From Episyrphus balteatus (taxonomy: Eukaryota; Arthropoda; Insecta; Diptera; Syrphidae), in contig NC_079134.1 in the NCBI RefSeq assembly GCF_945859705.1, positions 34,672,576 to 34,736,575 of the forward strand: a stretch of 64,000 nucleotides of DNA, read 5' to 3'. The notes below the pieces were generated by a model. It had not been told where the DNA came from. It worked only from the letters and a program-made list of their open reading frames with translations, and made no database searches. This document shows positions 11,571-24,060 of the stretch, one piece after another. Each line of letters starts with the position of its first letter. Position 1 is the first letter of the stretch. Both the position numbers and the translations under genes were made by a program.

Positions 11571-13503
11571 TCAAATTGAAATAGAAAATGACTGGAAGGA
11601 GCTTTATATTAATATTTGAGCAATGCTCATGGTATTTCAGTTTGTAGCAAAAAACGATGTTCCTTGCATTCAAAAAGACTAAATTGTTTTGTCAACTATA
11701 AAATCGGAAAATGCGTAATATTGCCTCAATTGATTGTAATTTTAAATCATGGAGAAGTTTACTATTATTTTATGAACCGATAATGTCTATAAAATTAAAA
11801 AAAAAAAAAAAATTTACATAACTTTGGGTAAAGTTCCTATACACTTCTTGCCCATCATATTCGCTTTTTTGAAGCCTTCCTGTTGTCTACATTCTTGTTG
11901 TCAGTGGGTGGTTCAATATTTCATATATCTTTGTTGGTATACCATAGGAATATAATTTCCTATCATTTCATAATGCTCGAATGAATTTACCGCAATTTAT
12001 TTTTTTGCACACACTCATACCCCAAAGGAGTAGTAGTATAGACAAAAATACAAAAAAAAAAAAAAGTTATTATAGCCTGGCCATCGAAAGAAGACGACGA
12101 AGATGAGTATTTTCTATACTAAAATTGCGTTATGTGTATATGTGTGAGTTAGCGGAAATGTACCAATACACAATCACATTCTACCGTTCTGGGTTTTTAA
12201 CTTTGAAAGATAGCACTAGAGGTTTATTTTTTTTTTTCTACCTCACTCTCTTTCATTTTTCGTTATTACTCTGTTCATCATTTTCAAAAGGAACCAAAGT
12301 CCCTAGATCTCCAAGCAGAGATAAAGATTTCACTCATATGTCTTTCGGAAATTAAAAAAAAAAAAATTGCTTTTGTCCTTTTGGGACAGAAAAAAAAAAA
12401 ACAATCATGAACAACAGCAAAAACAACAACAATAACTATAATATATTATCTTGAAGAGAAGGCCCAGAACAAAAAAAGAAAAAAAAAATTCTGAAATAGA
12501 ATGAAGAAAACGATAATGAAAGGACATTCGATTGGGAATTGGGATGAAAAAAAAAAAAAAACGAAAATTCCAATAACCAACTGGTCGCTCTTTGGTCGGC
12601 CTTCGAGAGAGCGATGGACGCATGGAACCCTCTCCACATGAAGACGATGAATGACTTCGATAGTGCAAATCATTTACCTGATGATCTCGTAATAGAATGT
12701 TATTCAATAAAAGGTTTCAACCAGAGTTGATGTAGGTGTACCTTCCACCAAGGATATTCTGGATGATCTCGAATAATCATTATTTTTCTCCTTTTTTTTT
12801 TGTTGAAATCTATGATATAAAATCCTCATTAAGGATAAAATTGATGAGCATGAGAAAATTGCGTTCTTCTTGATATGTGAGTTGTAGGTATATAGGTATA
12901 TCCTCATGAAGGTTGGTTGGTTGGTATATCCCATTTCAATAACAACAACTCTCAAACCTTTTTATAAAATGAAAATTGCAAGAAGGAAATATATGCGTAT
13001 ATAACACAAATGAATGGCGGCCTTGTCCCAATTCTTTCGCGCAATGCAAATTCAACTTGGTAATGGGATATTATTATGCAGTGCATCTGTTGTCGCATAT
13101 TAAAATACAAAAGTGAACACACAATACTCTCTCGTACCGCACCGCACCGCACCAAACCGATATCCTGATCCTGATTCCGATGATGTCTGGCTGCACTTGA
13201 ACGAATATTAATTAAAAGCCTTACGGATGCCATAGCAGTTGCAATGCGATATGTACACCCGGAGGAGGTATGCCACAGAAGCACATCAGTTCAGAAAACT
13301 ACTTGAATCGAATGCCGAACTTTTATAATGAATATATTTATGTTTTTATATATGAACGAATGAAGGTTCTGTTACAATGAATCAATATGATGGCCACTTA
13401 AGGAAAAGATACAAAGATAGCTGCTTGATACACTGAGTAGATATTTTTTTTTAAATATTTTTTTTTTTTTTTAAGAGCAATTCTGTAAAACTTTTTAATT
13501 ATA
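11571..13503. other. Intergenic or intronic DNA with simple repeats
   Basis: Mostly non-repetitive. It contains several A runs (for example 11797-11811), a short AAC-rich stretch (12414-12435) and a CGCAC triplication (13137-13152). Positions 12500-13300 are less AT-rich, but no open frame has a recognisable domain. Confidence 0.4.
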
Positions 13504-13505
13504 TA

Positions 13506-14606
13506 CAGGGTGTCCCACAGTCACCGCCCCAAACGAAAACCATGGATTCATGAGGTCATTTTAAGTCGAAAAACTTAAGAGGTAATTTTCTCGTTTTCGT
13601 CCCGTTTTCGAGTTACCACGGTTTTTATGATTTTTGTTCTCTTTTCCCTTATCTGGATTTATCTTTGCCAAACTACGTTTGATTTGAAAAATTTTTTTTA
13701 CAACCAATCAAGAATTTATTACAATTTTAGTTTGTCTCAAAACTTTTTTTTCTGCAGACAACCGTTTCTCCACAATTTTGCATCAAACACAATTTTCTTC
13801 GTTTTTTAAGTTGTTTTTTTACACTTTCATATCGTTTAAGTCAAAAAAACACGTTAATGAGTATTAATTTTTTGTGCTTTTTATTAAAGCCCAGTTTATT
13901 TTCATAAAAAAAATAAGTTTAATTTCATAAAAAAGGCTACTGAAAGTAATTTAAAAAAAATAAACAAACTGAGTGAATTAAAAAAAAAAACAATTTTTAA
14001 ATAAAAAATTAATTTAAATGAATTAAAACTTTTTCTGAGCTATTGTGGTTAAGAAAAGAACAAATAAATAAAGCTCAGAAAAAGTTTTAATTCATTTAAA
14101 TAAATTTTGTATTTAAAAATTATTTTTTTTTTTTAATTCACTCAGTTTGTTTATTTTTTTTAATTAATTTCAGTAGCCTTTTTTATGAAATAAAACTTAT
14201 TTTTTTTATGAAAATAAACTGGGCTTTAATAAAAAGCACAAAAAATTAATACTCATTAACGTGTTTTTTTGACTTAAATGATATGAAAGTGTAAAAAACA
14301 ACTTAAAAAACGAAGAAAATTGTGTTTGATGCAAAATTGTGGAGAAACGGTTGTCTGCAGAAAGAAAAGTTTTGAGACAAACTAAAATTGTAATAAATTC
14401 TTGATTGGTTGTAAAAAAAATTTTTCAAATCAAACGTAGTTTGGCAAAGATAAAGCCAGATAAGGGAAAAGAGAACAAAAATCATAAAAACCGTGGTAAC
14501 TCGCAAACGAGACGAAAACGAGAAAATTACCTCTTAAGTTTTTCGACTTAAAATGACCTCAGGAATCCATGGTTTTCGTTTGGGGCGGTGACTGTGGGAC
14601 ACCCTG
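13506..14606. mobile_element. 1.1-kb palindromic foldback transposon with TA flanks
   Basis: The left arm (13506-14040) and right arm (about 14071-14606) are near-perfect inverted repeats around a loop of about 30 bp. The ends are CAGGGTGTCCCACAGTCACC and its complement, each flanked by TA (13504-13505 and 14607-14608). Arm differences are few: for example TTCATGAGG faces a homologue with one changed base. Open frames at 13627-13809 and 14303-14506 are mirror images of each other and not evidence of a gene. Such CAGGGTGTCCC ends are common in insect repeats. Confidence 0.85.
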
Positions 14607-14608
14607 TA

Positions 14609-16740
14609 TAACTGATTTATATATCAGGAAAGTTTTTTTTTTGTATATGTTTCATATTGCGTGGTTGCTGACATTTTTAATTATAATTTAAAGTTAATGG
14701 AAATGGTTGGCTTCTTTTCAATTTCCAAAACCAGTCTTTTCAATGCAGAAATGCCTTTTTTTATTTATTAATTAATAAAGTGATTTAACTTGTCCTTTTT
14801 TGGGGAATAAAGGAAAAGTAGATATTGCAATATAAGTTGTCTTTCAAGTTTTTTTTTTTTTTGGCTTGTATTGGAAAAGTTATTATTAAGGCTTATTTCT
14901 CTCGAAGGCAGTTGTAAGCTTTTAATAAAATTACTTTCATATATTTACCGTTTGTTGGCAAACTGGATTTCGTGGAAAAAAAATTGTATTTCAACAAAAA
15001 TTTCACTTTAATTAAGGTAGATATCCTTTTTGTGATGTATGCATTTGGCAACACAATACTCTTCCAACAAATACATTCCACATTTTTTTTTCAAGTTTGG
15101 ATGTCAGCTCTTTTGTTTTAATTGAATTTTTCCACATTTAACTTTAAAAATTAATAAAATAAATTTTATTCATTGAATTGACAAGAGAAGTTTTTTTTGG
15201 CCCAAATTCTCTTTATTTTGTACGTATCGGAAAATTTCTTAAATAATTTTTATTTTTCTATAAAAATTTGTAAAATTTCTAGTGATCCCTTAAGACTTTT
15301 TTTCCTAAACTTTTTAACTCACTAACCTTGTTCTCTTAAAATCTTTTGCATTAAAAGAAGATTTTTGTCTCAAAAGTTTTACTATTCTCGAAAAAAAAAA
15401 CTTTCATGTTAACAAAAACTATTGAAATCCTTTAGTACCTACAAAAAAATCCCTACTTTCATCGCAGACTTCATTTGGTATCCTTTCTTTTTTTTTTCTT
15501 ATTCCTGAATCTCTGACGGTCTTATCGTATTGTACTCTTTCAATTCAACGAGAGAGAGAGAAAAAAAAACTAAAGTTTACTTTTACGTGCATTTGTCAAT
15601 GACAAGTGCAACAGTGGATACACCAGTTTGTTGTGCGAAATTGATTGTTCTGTGGGTGAATTTTTTTCTGTTATCGTTTTTTTTTTTTTTGTATTTTTTT
15701 GTTGTGTATTTTTTTTTACTTTATTTCACTTGACTCGGAAATAATTGTATAATGGTATATTCTACTCACTTTATAGATTAGACAAAAACTTCAAATACAA
15801 TACTCTGCTGAATGAAACCAAGCGAAGTACAATGACAGATGTAATTGATGATGAGTGACTCTGACAACTGACTTTACTTACAATTGATTTATTATGTTAT
15901 AACAATAATAAAAAAATACTTAATTTCTTAAATATATAGTAATTGTGGAAATAGATTTCATGTAGTACACATAATTAAAGTATATGTATATTCAAGAAAA
16001 TTACGAACTCCCAATTAATCTGATTGAATTTGACAGTTTAGTGACCGAAGTCCAGACAAATATGCTCATTCCATCCAGTTTAGCTTCTTTAAAATAAGTA
16101 GGATACATTTTGCACCAAAAATTTATAACTGTTTTTTTTACATAGACGGCCCATTTTCTAAAAAACAATGACTTAAAATAAAAGAAAATATTTATAAACA
16201 GAGAAAAGTTAAACAATAATGAATGATAGGTACCCTTTCCAAAAGTCAGAATTTTACACTTATTTTTTTTTTCTTTTTTTTTTTTTTTTTTATAGGTAGA
16301 GTTAATTAAATTTAATTTTTTTCGAAATAATCGATTCCAAAGTAAAACAATGTTAAAAAAAAACACATAGAATATTGATTTTGTCAAAACCGTGGATTTC
16401 AATACCAAATTGACTGATAAAGTAAACTGTCCTAATTGATTCCATATTAAGCCTTTAAGTTTTTTGGGGAAATTGAATATTAAAAGTTTTCTTTATCAGA
16501 TTTTTATTTTTTGGGCAGTCTTTTTGTAAATTGCGAACTATTTGTTTAAGAGCTGAGAGTGGGAGTAGATTTTTGTGTTAGAGATAAAGGATTCATATTG
16601 ATGTTACAACAAGTCCCAGTCATTTTGATGACGAAAACGATCATCTGTCAGCATGTGTCAGTGACTTTGCAGAAAAAAAGTGCATCAAAAGTACAATTTT
16701 TCTGAAAATGGATTTAAAGAGGTATATCACATACAATTAA
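14609..16740. other. AT-rich DNA, no recognised gene
   Basis: Long T and A runs throughout (for example 15679-15729 and 16263-16289). A 135-residue minus-strand frame at 16001-16408 is low complexity, rich in F, K and N. No repeat boundaries were identified. Confidence 0.4.
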
Positions 16741-16989
16741 TTAGATCCTGACGCCCTTTTCTTCCTGATTACAGAAAGACCTATAACAGACGTTTCAACT
16801 TCACCCAAACACCTGAACGATGACCCCAAAAACGCTCATGCATTTTTACACAATTTTAAGAATTGGGGTAACCACCTAAAACAATTGGATTTTAATGCCC
16901 TTGACTCCCTGATTGCCAAAGTACAAATGACAGACAAAATTACTCTCGTTCTCCTTGACTCCCTGATAGCAAATATATCTACCGCTTAG
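16741..16989 (+). pseudogene. Possible coding relic, retrotransposon Gag-like in character
   Basis: An open frame of 82 codons ending in TAG at 16987-16989, with no start codon near its beginning. It is clearly less AT-rich than its surroundings. The predicted peptide has helical, Gag-like features: a DPKNAHAFLHNFKNW block, then LDSLIAKVQMTDKITLVLLD. The phrase LDSLIA occurs twice, as does the DNA phrase CTTGACTCCCTGAT. I infer a resemblance to LTR-retrotransposon Gag helical domains from pattern only. Alternatives are an isolated exon or chance. No LTRs, protease or polymerase are visible around it. Confidence 0.3.
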
Positions 16990-17379
16990 CGAAATAACGC
17001 TGAACTTAAAATTTCGGCGTTATTTTATTTTACAAGAGCGGAATTTCCACATTTGGCCTTACTGCACTTTGGCGAAGTGAACTAAAGCGCAACGGGTCCT
17101 AGTTGAGAAGGACGACAGGGACCCCCAGGGAAACAACATCGTTTTTTTTTTTTAATTTGAAAGGGATATAAGGCCAAATTCATTAAACATTATAAATAAG
17201 TGCAAGACATAGGTTTCAAATATAATTAATTAAACAATATTTTAAATTATTTTCATCAAGAAACTAGGTAGGTAGGTTCCTATGTATGATGATTTCTTGC
17301 ACAAAGAAATTCTTACAAAAAAAAAAAAAAATATTTAAATTCCTCTGAAGAAATAGCAAAATTTCGAAATAAATAATCC
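16990..17379. other. Short GC-richer tail followed by AT-rich DNA
   Basis: Positions 16990-17140 continue the less AT-rich composition of the preceding relic and include a small inverted repeat (AATAACGC at 16994-17001 against GCGTTATT at 17018-17025). After 17150 the sequence is AT-rich without recognised features. Confidence 0.35.
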
Positions 17380-19460
17380 TACTGGTAAAATAAATAATAC
17401 CTACATTTAAAATAGTTCAAAAATGTTTTTTTTTTGTTGAAAATTTAAAAAAAAAAATTAATTTTAAAGTGCTTATGCTTAAATGGTTAATTGTTAATCT
17501 TCATTCATGGTTGAAAAAATATTTCCCTACTTCAAAAATTGTTTGTTATTTGTAGCATTCAAAATAATTTAATCAAAATCGTTAGAGTGGTTTTTGAAAA
17601 AAAAAACGTTCCTTTTTTTGGTTATATAGCACCTAGTTAGTTTTGATCCTTAAAAAAATGTTCAACTTCCGGAAATCATACAAAACTGAAAAAATCGCTC
17701 CTCTAGCTTAGGCTGTAACCAGGGGCGTACACTCCCTTGGGACAAGCGGGGCGGCGCCCCTGGCCCTAGACCGACCCCATAGACCCCACTGGAGACACTT
17801 CGGATACAAGGGAGACTAATTATGTCATTCAGTGTAATGTATAAGGCATTGGTAGCCACACAATATTTATATTGATTTAAAAAAAAGGTTACCCCAGGGT
17901 CCCCAAAAAAATAAACTGCTTTTTTAAAAGAAAAATTATAAATTTATTTTAGGGCCCCAAAAAATATTACTTAAAAAATCTTTGCCACCACAAATAATAC
18001 ATTAGGGGCCCCAAAAAAGCAAAAAAAGTTTTGTTAATGGCATACTAAATATAACTTCAAGTCAATACATTAGGGTCCCCAAGAAAGCAAACAACTTCAG
18101 GCCAGGGGCCCCAAAAAGCCTTTATTTCAGGGCGTCAAAAAAAATTATATTAAAAAAAAAGTTTTTTTAAATTAAATTACATTTGTTGATGGATTACTAA
18201 AAATTACTTTAAGAGCCCCAAAAATAAATTACCTTGGGGCTCCGAAAACATTATATGAAGGGTCCCAAAAAATAATTTTTAAGGAACGCCATTAGTTGAG
18301 AGGCAATCAAATATTAATTTGGGGTCCCCAAAATCTATTACTAAAGAGCCCAAAAATATTCATCAAATTTTCTGATGGCATGACAAATATTATTTGAGGA
18401 TCCTCAAAAGCTATTACTTCAGTGGTTCAAAACAATCAAATGGAAAATTAAATATCAATTCAGGGGCCCCAACATAAATACATCAGGGCCCAAAATAAAA
18501 ACATTACGTTATTGGTGGCATTCCGAATATTACTTCAGAACAGAGGCCCCAATGCCTATTAATTCTTGGCTCCAAAAAAATTATATTATATTTTAGGGGC
18601 CTCTAAGCACTTAATTTTGAGGCCCCAAAAAATTTTTTCAGGGGCCCCAAAAGAAATAAACTATGTTTGATGATGGAAAATCAAATATGTTCATATTACT
18701 TCAGAACAGAGGACCCAAGAACTATCAATTCTAAGCTAAACACAATTTTGTTTAAGGGGTCTATAAATACATATTTAATTTTGGCGGGGGCTCTACTACT
18801 ACTTTTATGATAGACATTTAAAGTAAACTAGCCGACCCCGCACTCAAAATTCGAGTGCCAATTGTAACTTTTATTTATGCTCAAATAAGCACACTATATA
18901 AATCACTATATTTACTACTAAAGATATGCAACACTTAATTTTATTCGAAATTCGAGAATATCTTCGAAGGTTCTCGTCTTTGCTTTTAGAAGTTTCCACT
19001 TCCAGAAGGGAGAGGGCGTAGTTCAGCACATTTGTTTTTGTTTTTTTCCTCAATTTTATAATTTATTGTTTTTATCTATTTCGGTAAAAAAAAAAATAAA
19101 TAAAGTATACATTCTGCACATCTAGATAAAATTTCCTATCGTTCCGTATATAATTTATGCCCCTTCGGTTTTTGTGGGCAGTGTATTTTGTACCACAAAA
19201 TAAGTGTTTGCCGTTTTATTATATGATATAGCAAAGTGCATTACGAACATATTAAAACATTAAAATAAACCTAAAAATAAATAAGCCATACAAAAAAATT
19301 TATGGCGTATACATACTTTTTTTTGTATCTAAGAGCCCCCAAATATCAAAGGGGCCCCAAAATTTAGTCTTGCCCCAAGGCCCCCGGTGACTCAACGTAC
19401 GCCACTGGCTGTAGCTAAGGTATACAAACAGACCGGCAGAATTGCAGGTCCCTATATTTG
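17380..19460 (+). repeat. Family B repeat copy split by a hAT-like insertion
   Basis: The left part (to 17719) contains AAAATCGTTAGAGTGGTTTTTG. The right part (19408 onward) contains GCTGTAGCTAAGGTATACAAACAGACC. Joined, these parallel 39.6-40.3 kb, where the corresponding text runs through GCTGTAGC without interruption. This is the host copy for the element at 17720-19407. Confidence 0.55.
17720..19407. mobile_element. hAT-like non-autonomous element packed with GGGGCCCC repeats
   Basis: The ends are CAGGGGCGTAC on the left and GTACGCCACTG on the right (inverted, one mismatch). The flanking 8-mers are GCTGTAAC and GCTGTAGC, an 8-bp target duplication with one change, as expected for hAT. The interior (17880-18780 and 19330-19385) is an irregular array of about 20 units, each centred on a variant of AGGGGCCCCAAAA and spaced about 25-70 bp. 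No transposase is encoded. Confidence 0.75.
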
Positions 19461-21376
19461 GCATATTCTATAAGATCCAACATTTGATTCTTATCTGGAG
19501 TTCTCGTTTTCGAATCTTTAACTTGCCCTTAAGTTCCTAAACCAAAAAATATAGTGCCGTTGTCGTTAACCAAAAATAGCAAAATTTCAATGCAACTACT
19601 TCTTCTTCTCTGACTTCTAAGAAAATTCTTCATTCTCCAATTTTAAATGTTTATTTTTCTATCCACTGTCTAGCAATAATTTATTTGAGTTACCAATAAA
19701 TTTACCTCAAAAAAATTACGTCATTTAATAAACATTCATCCTGTTGACAAAAATGATGAATTATTCTCAAAGAGCTTCTCAAAAGGATCCTCATCAAAAA
19801 TATAAAAAAGTAAAAAGTACTTCCTGTTTACTCCTAAAAACACACAAATACTAAAAAACATTTCTATGAATCTAAACAAATATAGACAAGGTATACATAT
19901 TCATAAATTTTTAACTCAAAAATTACAAAACATGCATTTCAGTAAAAATATTGTGTTAACAAAGTAACTTCTTCTGCTGCTTCTTGTTTTTCTTTATTTA
20001 TGTTCTTAGTAATTAAAATTTCATAAATTCTTACCACCTTAGCAGATGTGCCATCAGGATGCTATATTTACTTTTGGTGTGGCAATCCCTAAAATCTGCA
20101 ATCAATGAACTTCATCATCCAGAGTTGAGTATCGGAGATAATGAAAAACAGAGAGAGAGAAAGAGATGAAATATAAGCAAACGAAGCTACCAAAAACTTA
20201 TAACGAATTTGAATATCAAAATATCACACAATTGTACACCGCAAAAGACACAAGCAAAATCAGCAAGAAAACATGAATGTATCTTCGTCCTTTCAATACA
20301 CAGTGACGGTGCGGTGTGACACAAGGGGAGTGTTTTCACACCCCCAATGTCCCAATGAAGGCAAAAACTTTCCACAAATACAGATGCTTCAAGAGTGTAT
20401 TTTTTTTATAACAACAAAAACAACAAAAAAAAGCAGTACATCTTCCAAAGAATACAAAAAAAAAAAAAACATATCCCTTGAAGAATTTAGTAAACTCCAA
20501 AGTATCTCACTCTACACCTTAATGAATTCGCATAATCAGGAAATAAATTGCTGACGTCGTCCTTGTCAGGCCAGGACGCAAAGAACGATGTCGTGTATAT
20601 CTACAAATATAAAGTACAGAGGATGTAAAGTATATATGATGGCGGTGGTAGTATGCTTTTATGATTGCCAAAACAAACATCCGTGAACACTCTGAACAGC
20701 ACCAATAAATAAACTTGAATTAAGACAGAAAAGGAGCAGTTAAAAAATACAACTTTCAACAAGATGCTTGTATATATCTTCGTTCTTTCTTTCATTCTTT
20801 TTTTGGTCTTGTCTCTACGCGCGATGCGAAGAAAACTGAACTCATCAATCATGTGGTGGCAGTGAGGGAGGGGAAGGGGGTGGCAAATAACTCCATCTTT
20901 GTGTTTTATGTGTTTGCTTTTGAAGTGCTGGTTTTTATATCCCAATATTCTCATAAGGATACTTATACAATGAAAAAAAATAACTTGGCACACTTTGTAC
21001 CACTAAGTCAGAAATTTATTGAGGTGTATAACTTTGAAGTTCAAATGAAGACATTGCATATACTTACAATATAGGTGTAATTCATGCACTTTAGTTCAGT
21101 TTTGACTCCTTTTTTATGATCATGCGAAAGATTTCAATAAGAAACTTTGTAAGAAAAATTTATTTGGCATCACTTAAACCAAACTAAATATTTGAGGAAG
21201 CCTACCAGGATAAACTTTAATTCATAGTATTTTAGCCAAAAGAAGGTGGAAAACAAAATGCAGACATTTTAACTCTATTATCCCATAGTTGGCAGGTAAG
21301 GTCTTCAAATGGCAGACATTGTACTTTTGAGTAGACACAAGCGTCCATAATTATGTTTTTTTTTAATAATTTTTTT
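19461..21376. other. Intergenic or intronic DNA
   Basis: Positions 19461-20040 are AT-rich. Positions 20040-21070 are less AT-rich, with GA-rich and CA-rich short runs (20148-20166 and 20403-20430). No frame here has a recognisable domain. Confidence 0.4.
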
Positions 21377-22465
21377 TGAAGTGAAAACTTCTTTAGTATC
21401 GTAGTGATTTAAAACAAGATGAAACAAAAACGCGACACGACTTCAACTTGTTATAACTTTTTTGTTTTAATAGATAGATGAATGAAATTTGTACTGTAGA
21501 TAGGTAATTAAATACACTATAATTGTATAATTGTATAATCTCAATTAATTTCATATTCAAAATTCGAAGATAACGGTAAAAAGATGTTCTTTTCCAACAC
21601 ACGTTATATCTATTGATCTAGTGCACATACAAATTTGATTTAACTTTAATACGCATGCTGATAACATAATCTTTTATTTGATATATCACACATAACGGTA
21701 CATGCTCTACAAGTTACACAATCTTAAATTGAAAAAATTGAAACATACCTCAAATCACCTGTTTAGATCTGTTGGCGATGACCAGCTACCAGTGTAGGAA
21801 GTACCGTAATCTCAGTCTGGAAATTCGACAAGGTTGACTTTAAAAAATTCTAACTTCTCTTGTAGACATCTTTGAGATAAGATTTATACATAATTATACA
21901 AGGTGAAACAATAAGCTTTCACATGGTATAAAATTTTTTATAGGTTGTCAAACAAAAAAATTGAATTAATAGCATGAGAACATAAAAATAAATGTTTTTT
22001 TTGCTTTTTTTGATGAAATTTCATCGAGTTTAAAAAATTCTAGCTCTTTTTGTAGATGTCTCATAGACTTGATCGATATAATATATTTTGAGCTAAGACA
22101 ATAAGCTTTCAGATGGTGTAAGTTGTTCTAAATTGTTAGGGAAAAAATGCATTTAATAGCGTGAGAAGACAAAAATATGTGTTTTTTTTTCGCTTTTTTT
22201 TGATGCAAATTGATCGAGTTCAAAAAATTCTAGCTGTTTTTGTAGATGTCTTATAGACCATGATCGATATATATATTTTGAGCTTAGACAATAAGCTTTC
22301 AGATGATATAAAATGTATATAGGTTGACACATAAAAAACATGGATTTGAAGGTGATAGAATAAAAATAGGTAGATTTTTTCTATTTTGTTTTTTTTTTTC
22401 AAGAAAAATGATTTTTTAAGGTTTCACTTCTACCACGTGTTAATTGCACCCATGATTTTTTTTTT
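21377..22465 (+). repeat. Dispersed repeat, family A, subtype with defined ends
   Basis: It starts TTGAAGTGAAAACTTCTTTA and ends near TTCACTTCTACCACGTGT. Both ends recur in the copy at 58997-59635, so they are likely true boundaries of a subtype. The interior contains three roughly 120-bp tandem-like units starting near ATCGAGTTTAAAAAATTCTAGC (21840, 22024, 22213). Non-coding. Confidence 0.65.
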
Positions 22466-22929
22466 TCCATAGAACTTGTATTTTTGCCGGAAATCGAGAT
22501 ATACCATTTTTTACCATTAAAAACTCAACCCACCCACTTACCGAACTCGGGTCACCCGTAATTTATTTTTCCATTCATTTTTATCATATTCCACCTCCTT
22601 TTTCAATGGTTTTCATTCTACTGTTATATTTTTTGTTTCAAAAAATGATCGACCCTGGTCTTTATCTATTATAATAGATAAAGACCAGGGTCGATAATTA
22701 TCTAATACCTACCCTTCTTTCTGATTTGAAAAAATCAACCTTCCTATATTTTGTTCCACAAAATGCCTGTTTTTCGCTAACTCTATTGTACTACTACATA
22801 GTTGTTTTTTAAATCGATATAAAATAAAATCACCAATAGCACCTGTGTTATCACCAAGGAAACTATTAGTACAGAGAAATCTGTGATATTTAAAGAGAAA
22901 AGATATTATAATTTCCTCTTTTTAAAAGA
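22466..22929. other. AT-rich DNA with one perfect palindrome
   Basis: No gene was seen. The palindrome at 22648-22695 is listed separately. Confidence 0.4.
22648..22695. repeat. Perfect 48-bp palindrome without a loop
   Basis: ATCGACCCTGGTCTTTATCT is followed directly by its exact mirror. The centre lies between 22671 and 22672. No spacer and no mismatch. Confidence 0.9.
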
Positions 22930-24060
22930 TGCACTTTTAGAAAAAAAAAATTCAATATCGTTAGCCGTTTTTTAAAAAACTAATTTTTTATAAATAATTT
23001 AAAAAAAAATGTTTTAAAATAAAAAATTGGTATGCCATTTAGAAGAAACTATTAATCAACACCTAAAACAAATTTCAATAAAATTCAATGTTAGGTACGT
23101 TTTCGAAAATTCGATTTTTCAAAAAAAAAAAAAAAAATTCAAAATTTTTTTAAAAATCAAAAAATATTTTTTTTTCAAAATTTAATTTTTGTTTTGTAAA
23201 TCTATTATATATATTAAAGTTTTTTTTTTGTGTACGTTCGCTAACCGGCCACACCGACTGACTTGTTTTCTTAATTTTTTTTTTTAAATCAAAGAGGCAT
23301 AAGAGGAGAAGGTTTAAGGCAAAAAAAATTTAAGATTTTATAGGGTAAATAGGGGTAACAAGACATTGAAAAAAGAGGCTATTTTCTAAACGGTAAGTCG
23401 TAAAGAGTTGACATTTTTTTTTTTAAATGATAGACAAATCTATTCAATAGTTAAAAAAGGTATTGAAAAAATTCCAAAAAATTTCAAAACCAAGTTGTGA
23501 ATGTTTTTTTGCAGTCATAGACCTTCGACAAAAGACTAATTACAGGAACGCAAAATTTTGCACAGAAATTTGAGTTACACCATGAGAAATATATTTAAAA
23601 ATATTTAAAAATAGGCCACTTTTGCTAAAAATTTAAAAGTTAACATTTTTAAACTCATTTTATGAACTTTTCAAGTTTTGATCATCTTTTTCATTTGAAA
23701 ATTAACTAATTACAGAATCGAAAATGAGAAATAAATATAAGAAATAGCGGAACGAAGTCCGCCGGGTCAGCTAGTAAATTATGAAATTGCTTTAGTTTGA
23801 ATAATTTCGTTGGCATTAAATAAATCGTTTGGTAGAAAATTAGATTAAAAAAAAAACGGTTCTATGGGACTTAAAGTTAATAACGATTTTTGAAAAAAAA
23901 AAAACTTTTTTTCATAAAAAGATAGACCTTGTCTAAAAACTAACACCTGAATTTTTTGATAAAAATCGGAGGAGTCGTTTAATTGAATATCTAATATTAA
24001 AACATATTAAAGAAAAAAAAAAAAAACTCCACCAAATTCGTATCTATACAAAAGGTATCT
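22930..24060 (+). repeat. Family B repeat copy split by a Helitron
   Basis: The left part, 22930-23200, aligns with about 39605-39870 (shared phrases CTAATTTTTTATAAATAATTT and TTGGTATGCCATTT). The right part, 23775-24060, aligns with about 39870-40075 (AAACGGTTCTATGG). The Helitron at 23201-23774 interrupts it. Confidence 0.7.
23201..23774 (+). mobile_element. Helitron, non-autonomous, internally shortened
   Basis: It begins TCTATTATATATATTAAAGT and ends CGGGTCAGCTAG. The 3' hairpin is GCGGA-ACGAAG-TCCGC, eight bases before CTAG. It sits between A and T with no target duplication, as expected for Helitrons. Its 5' 400 bp closely match the element at 49054; the 3' 30 bp match both other Helitrons in the window. 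The central part found in the 49-kb copy is missing. No Rep/helicase is encoded. Confidence 0.88.

Noticed and set aside
20601..20993. 130-residue minus-strand open frame
   Set aside because: Hydrophobic and low-complexity, no recognised family, and it overlaps simple repeats.
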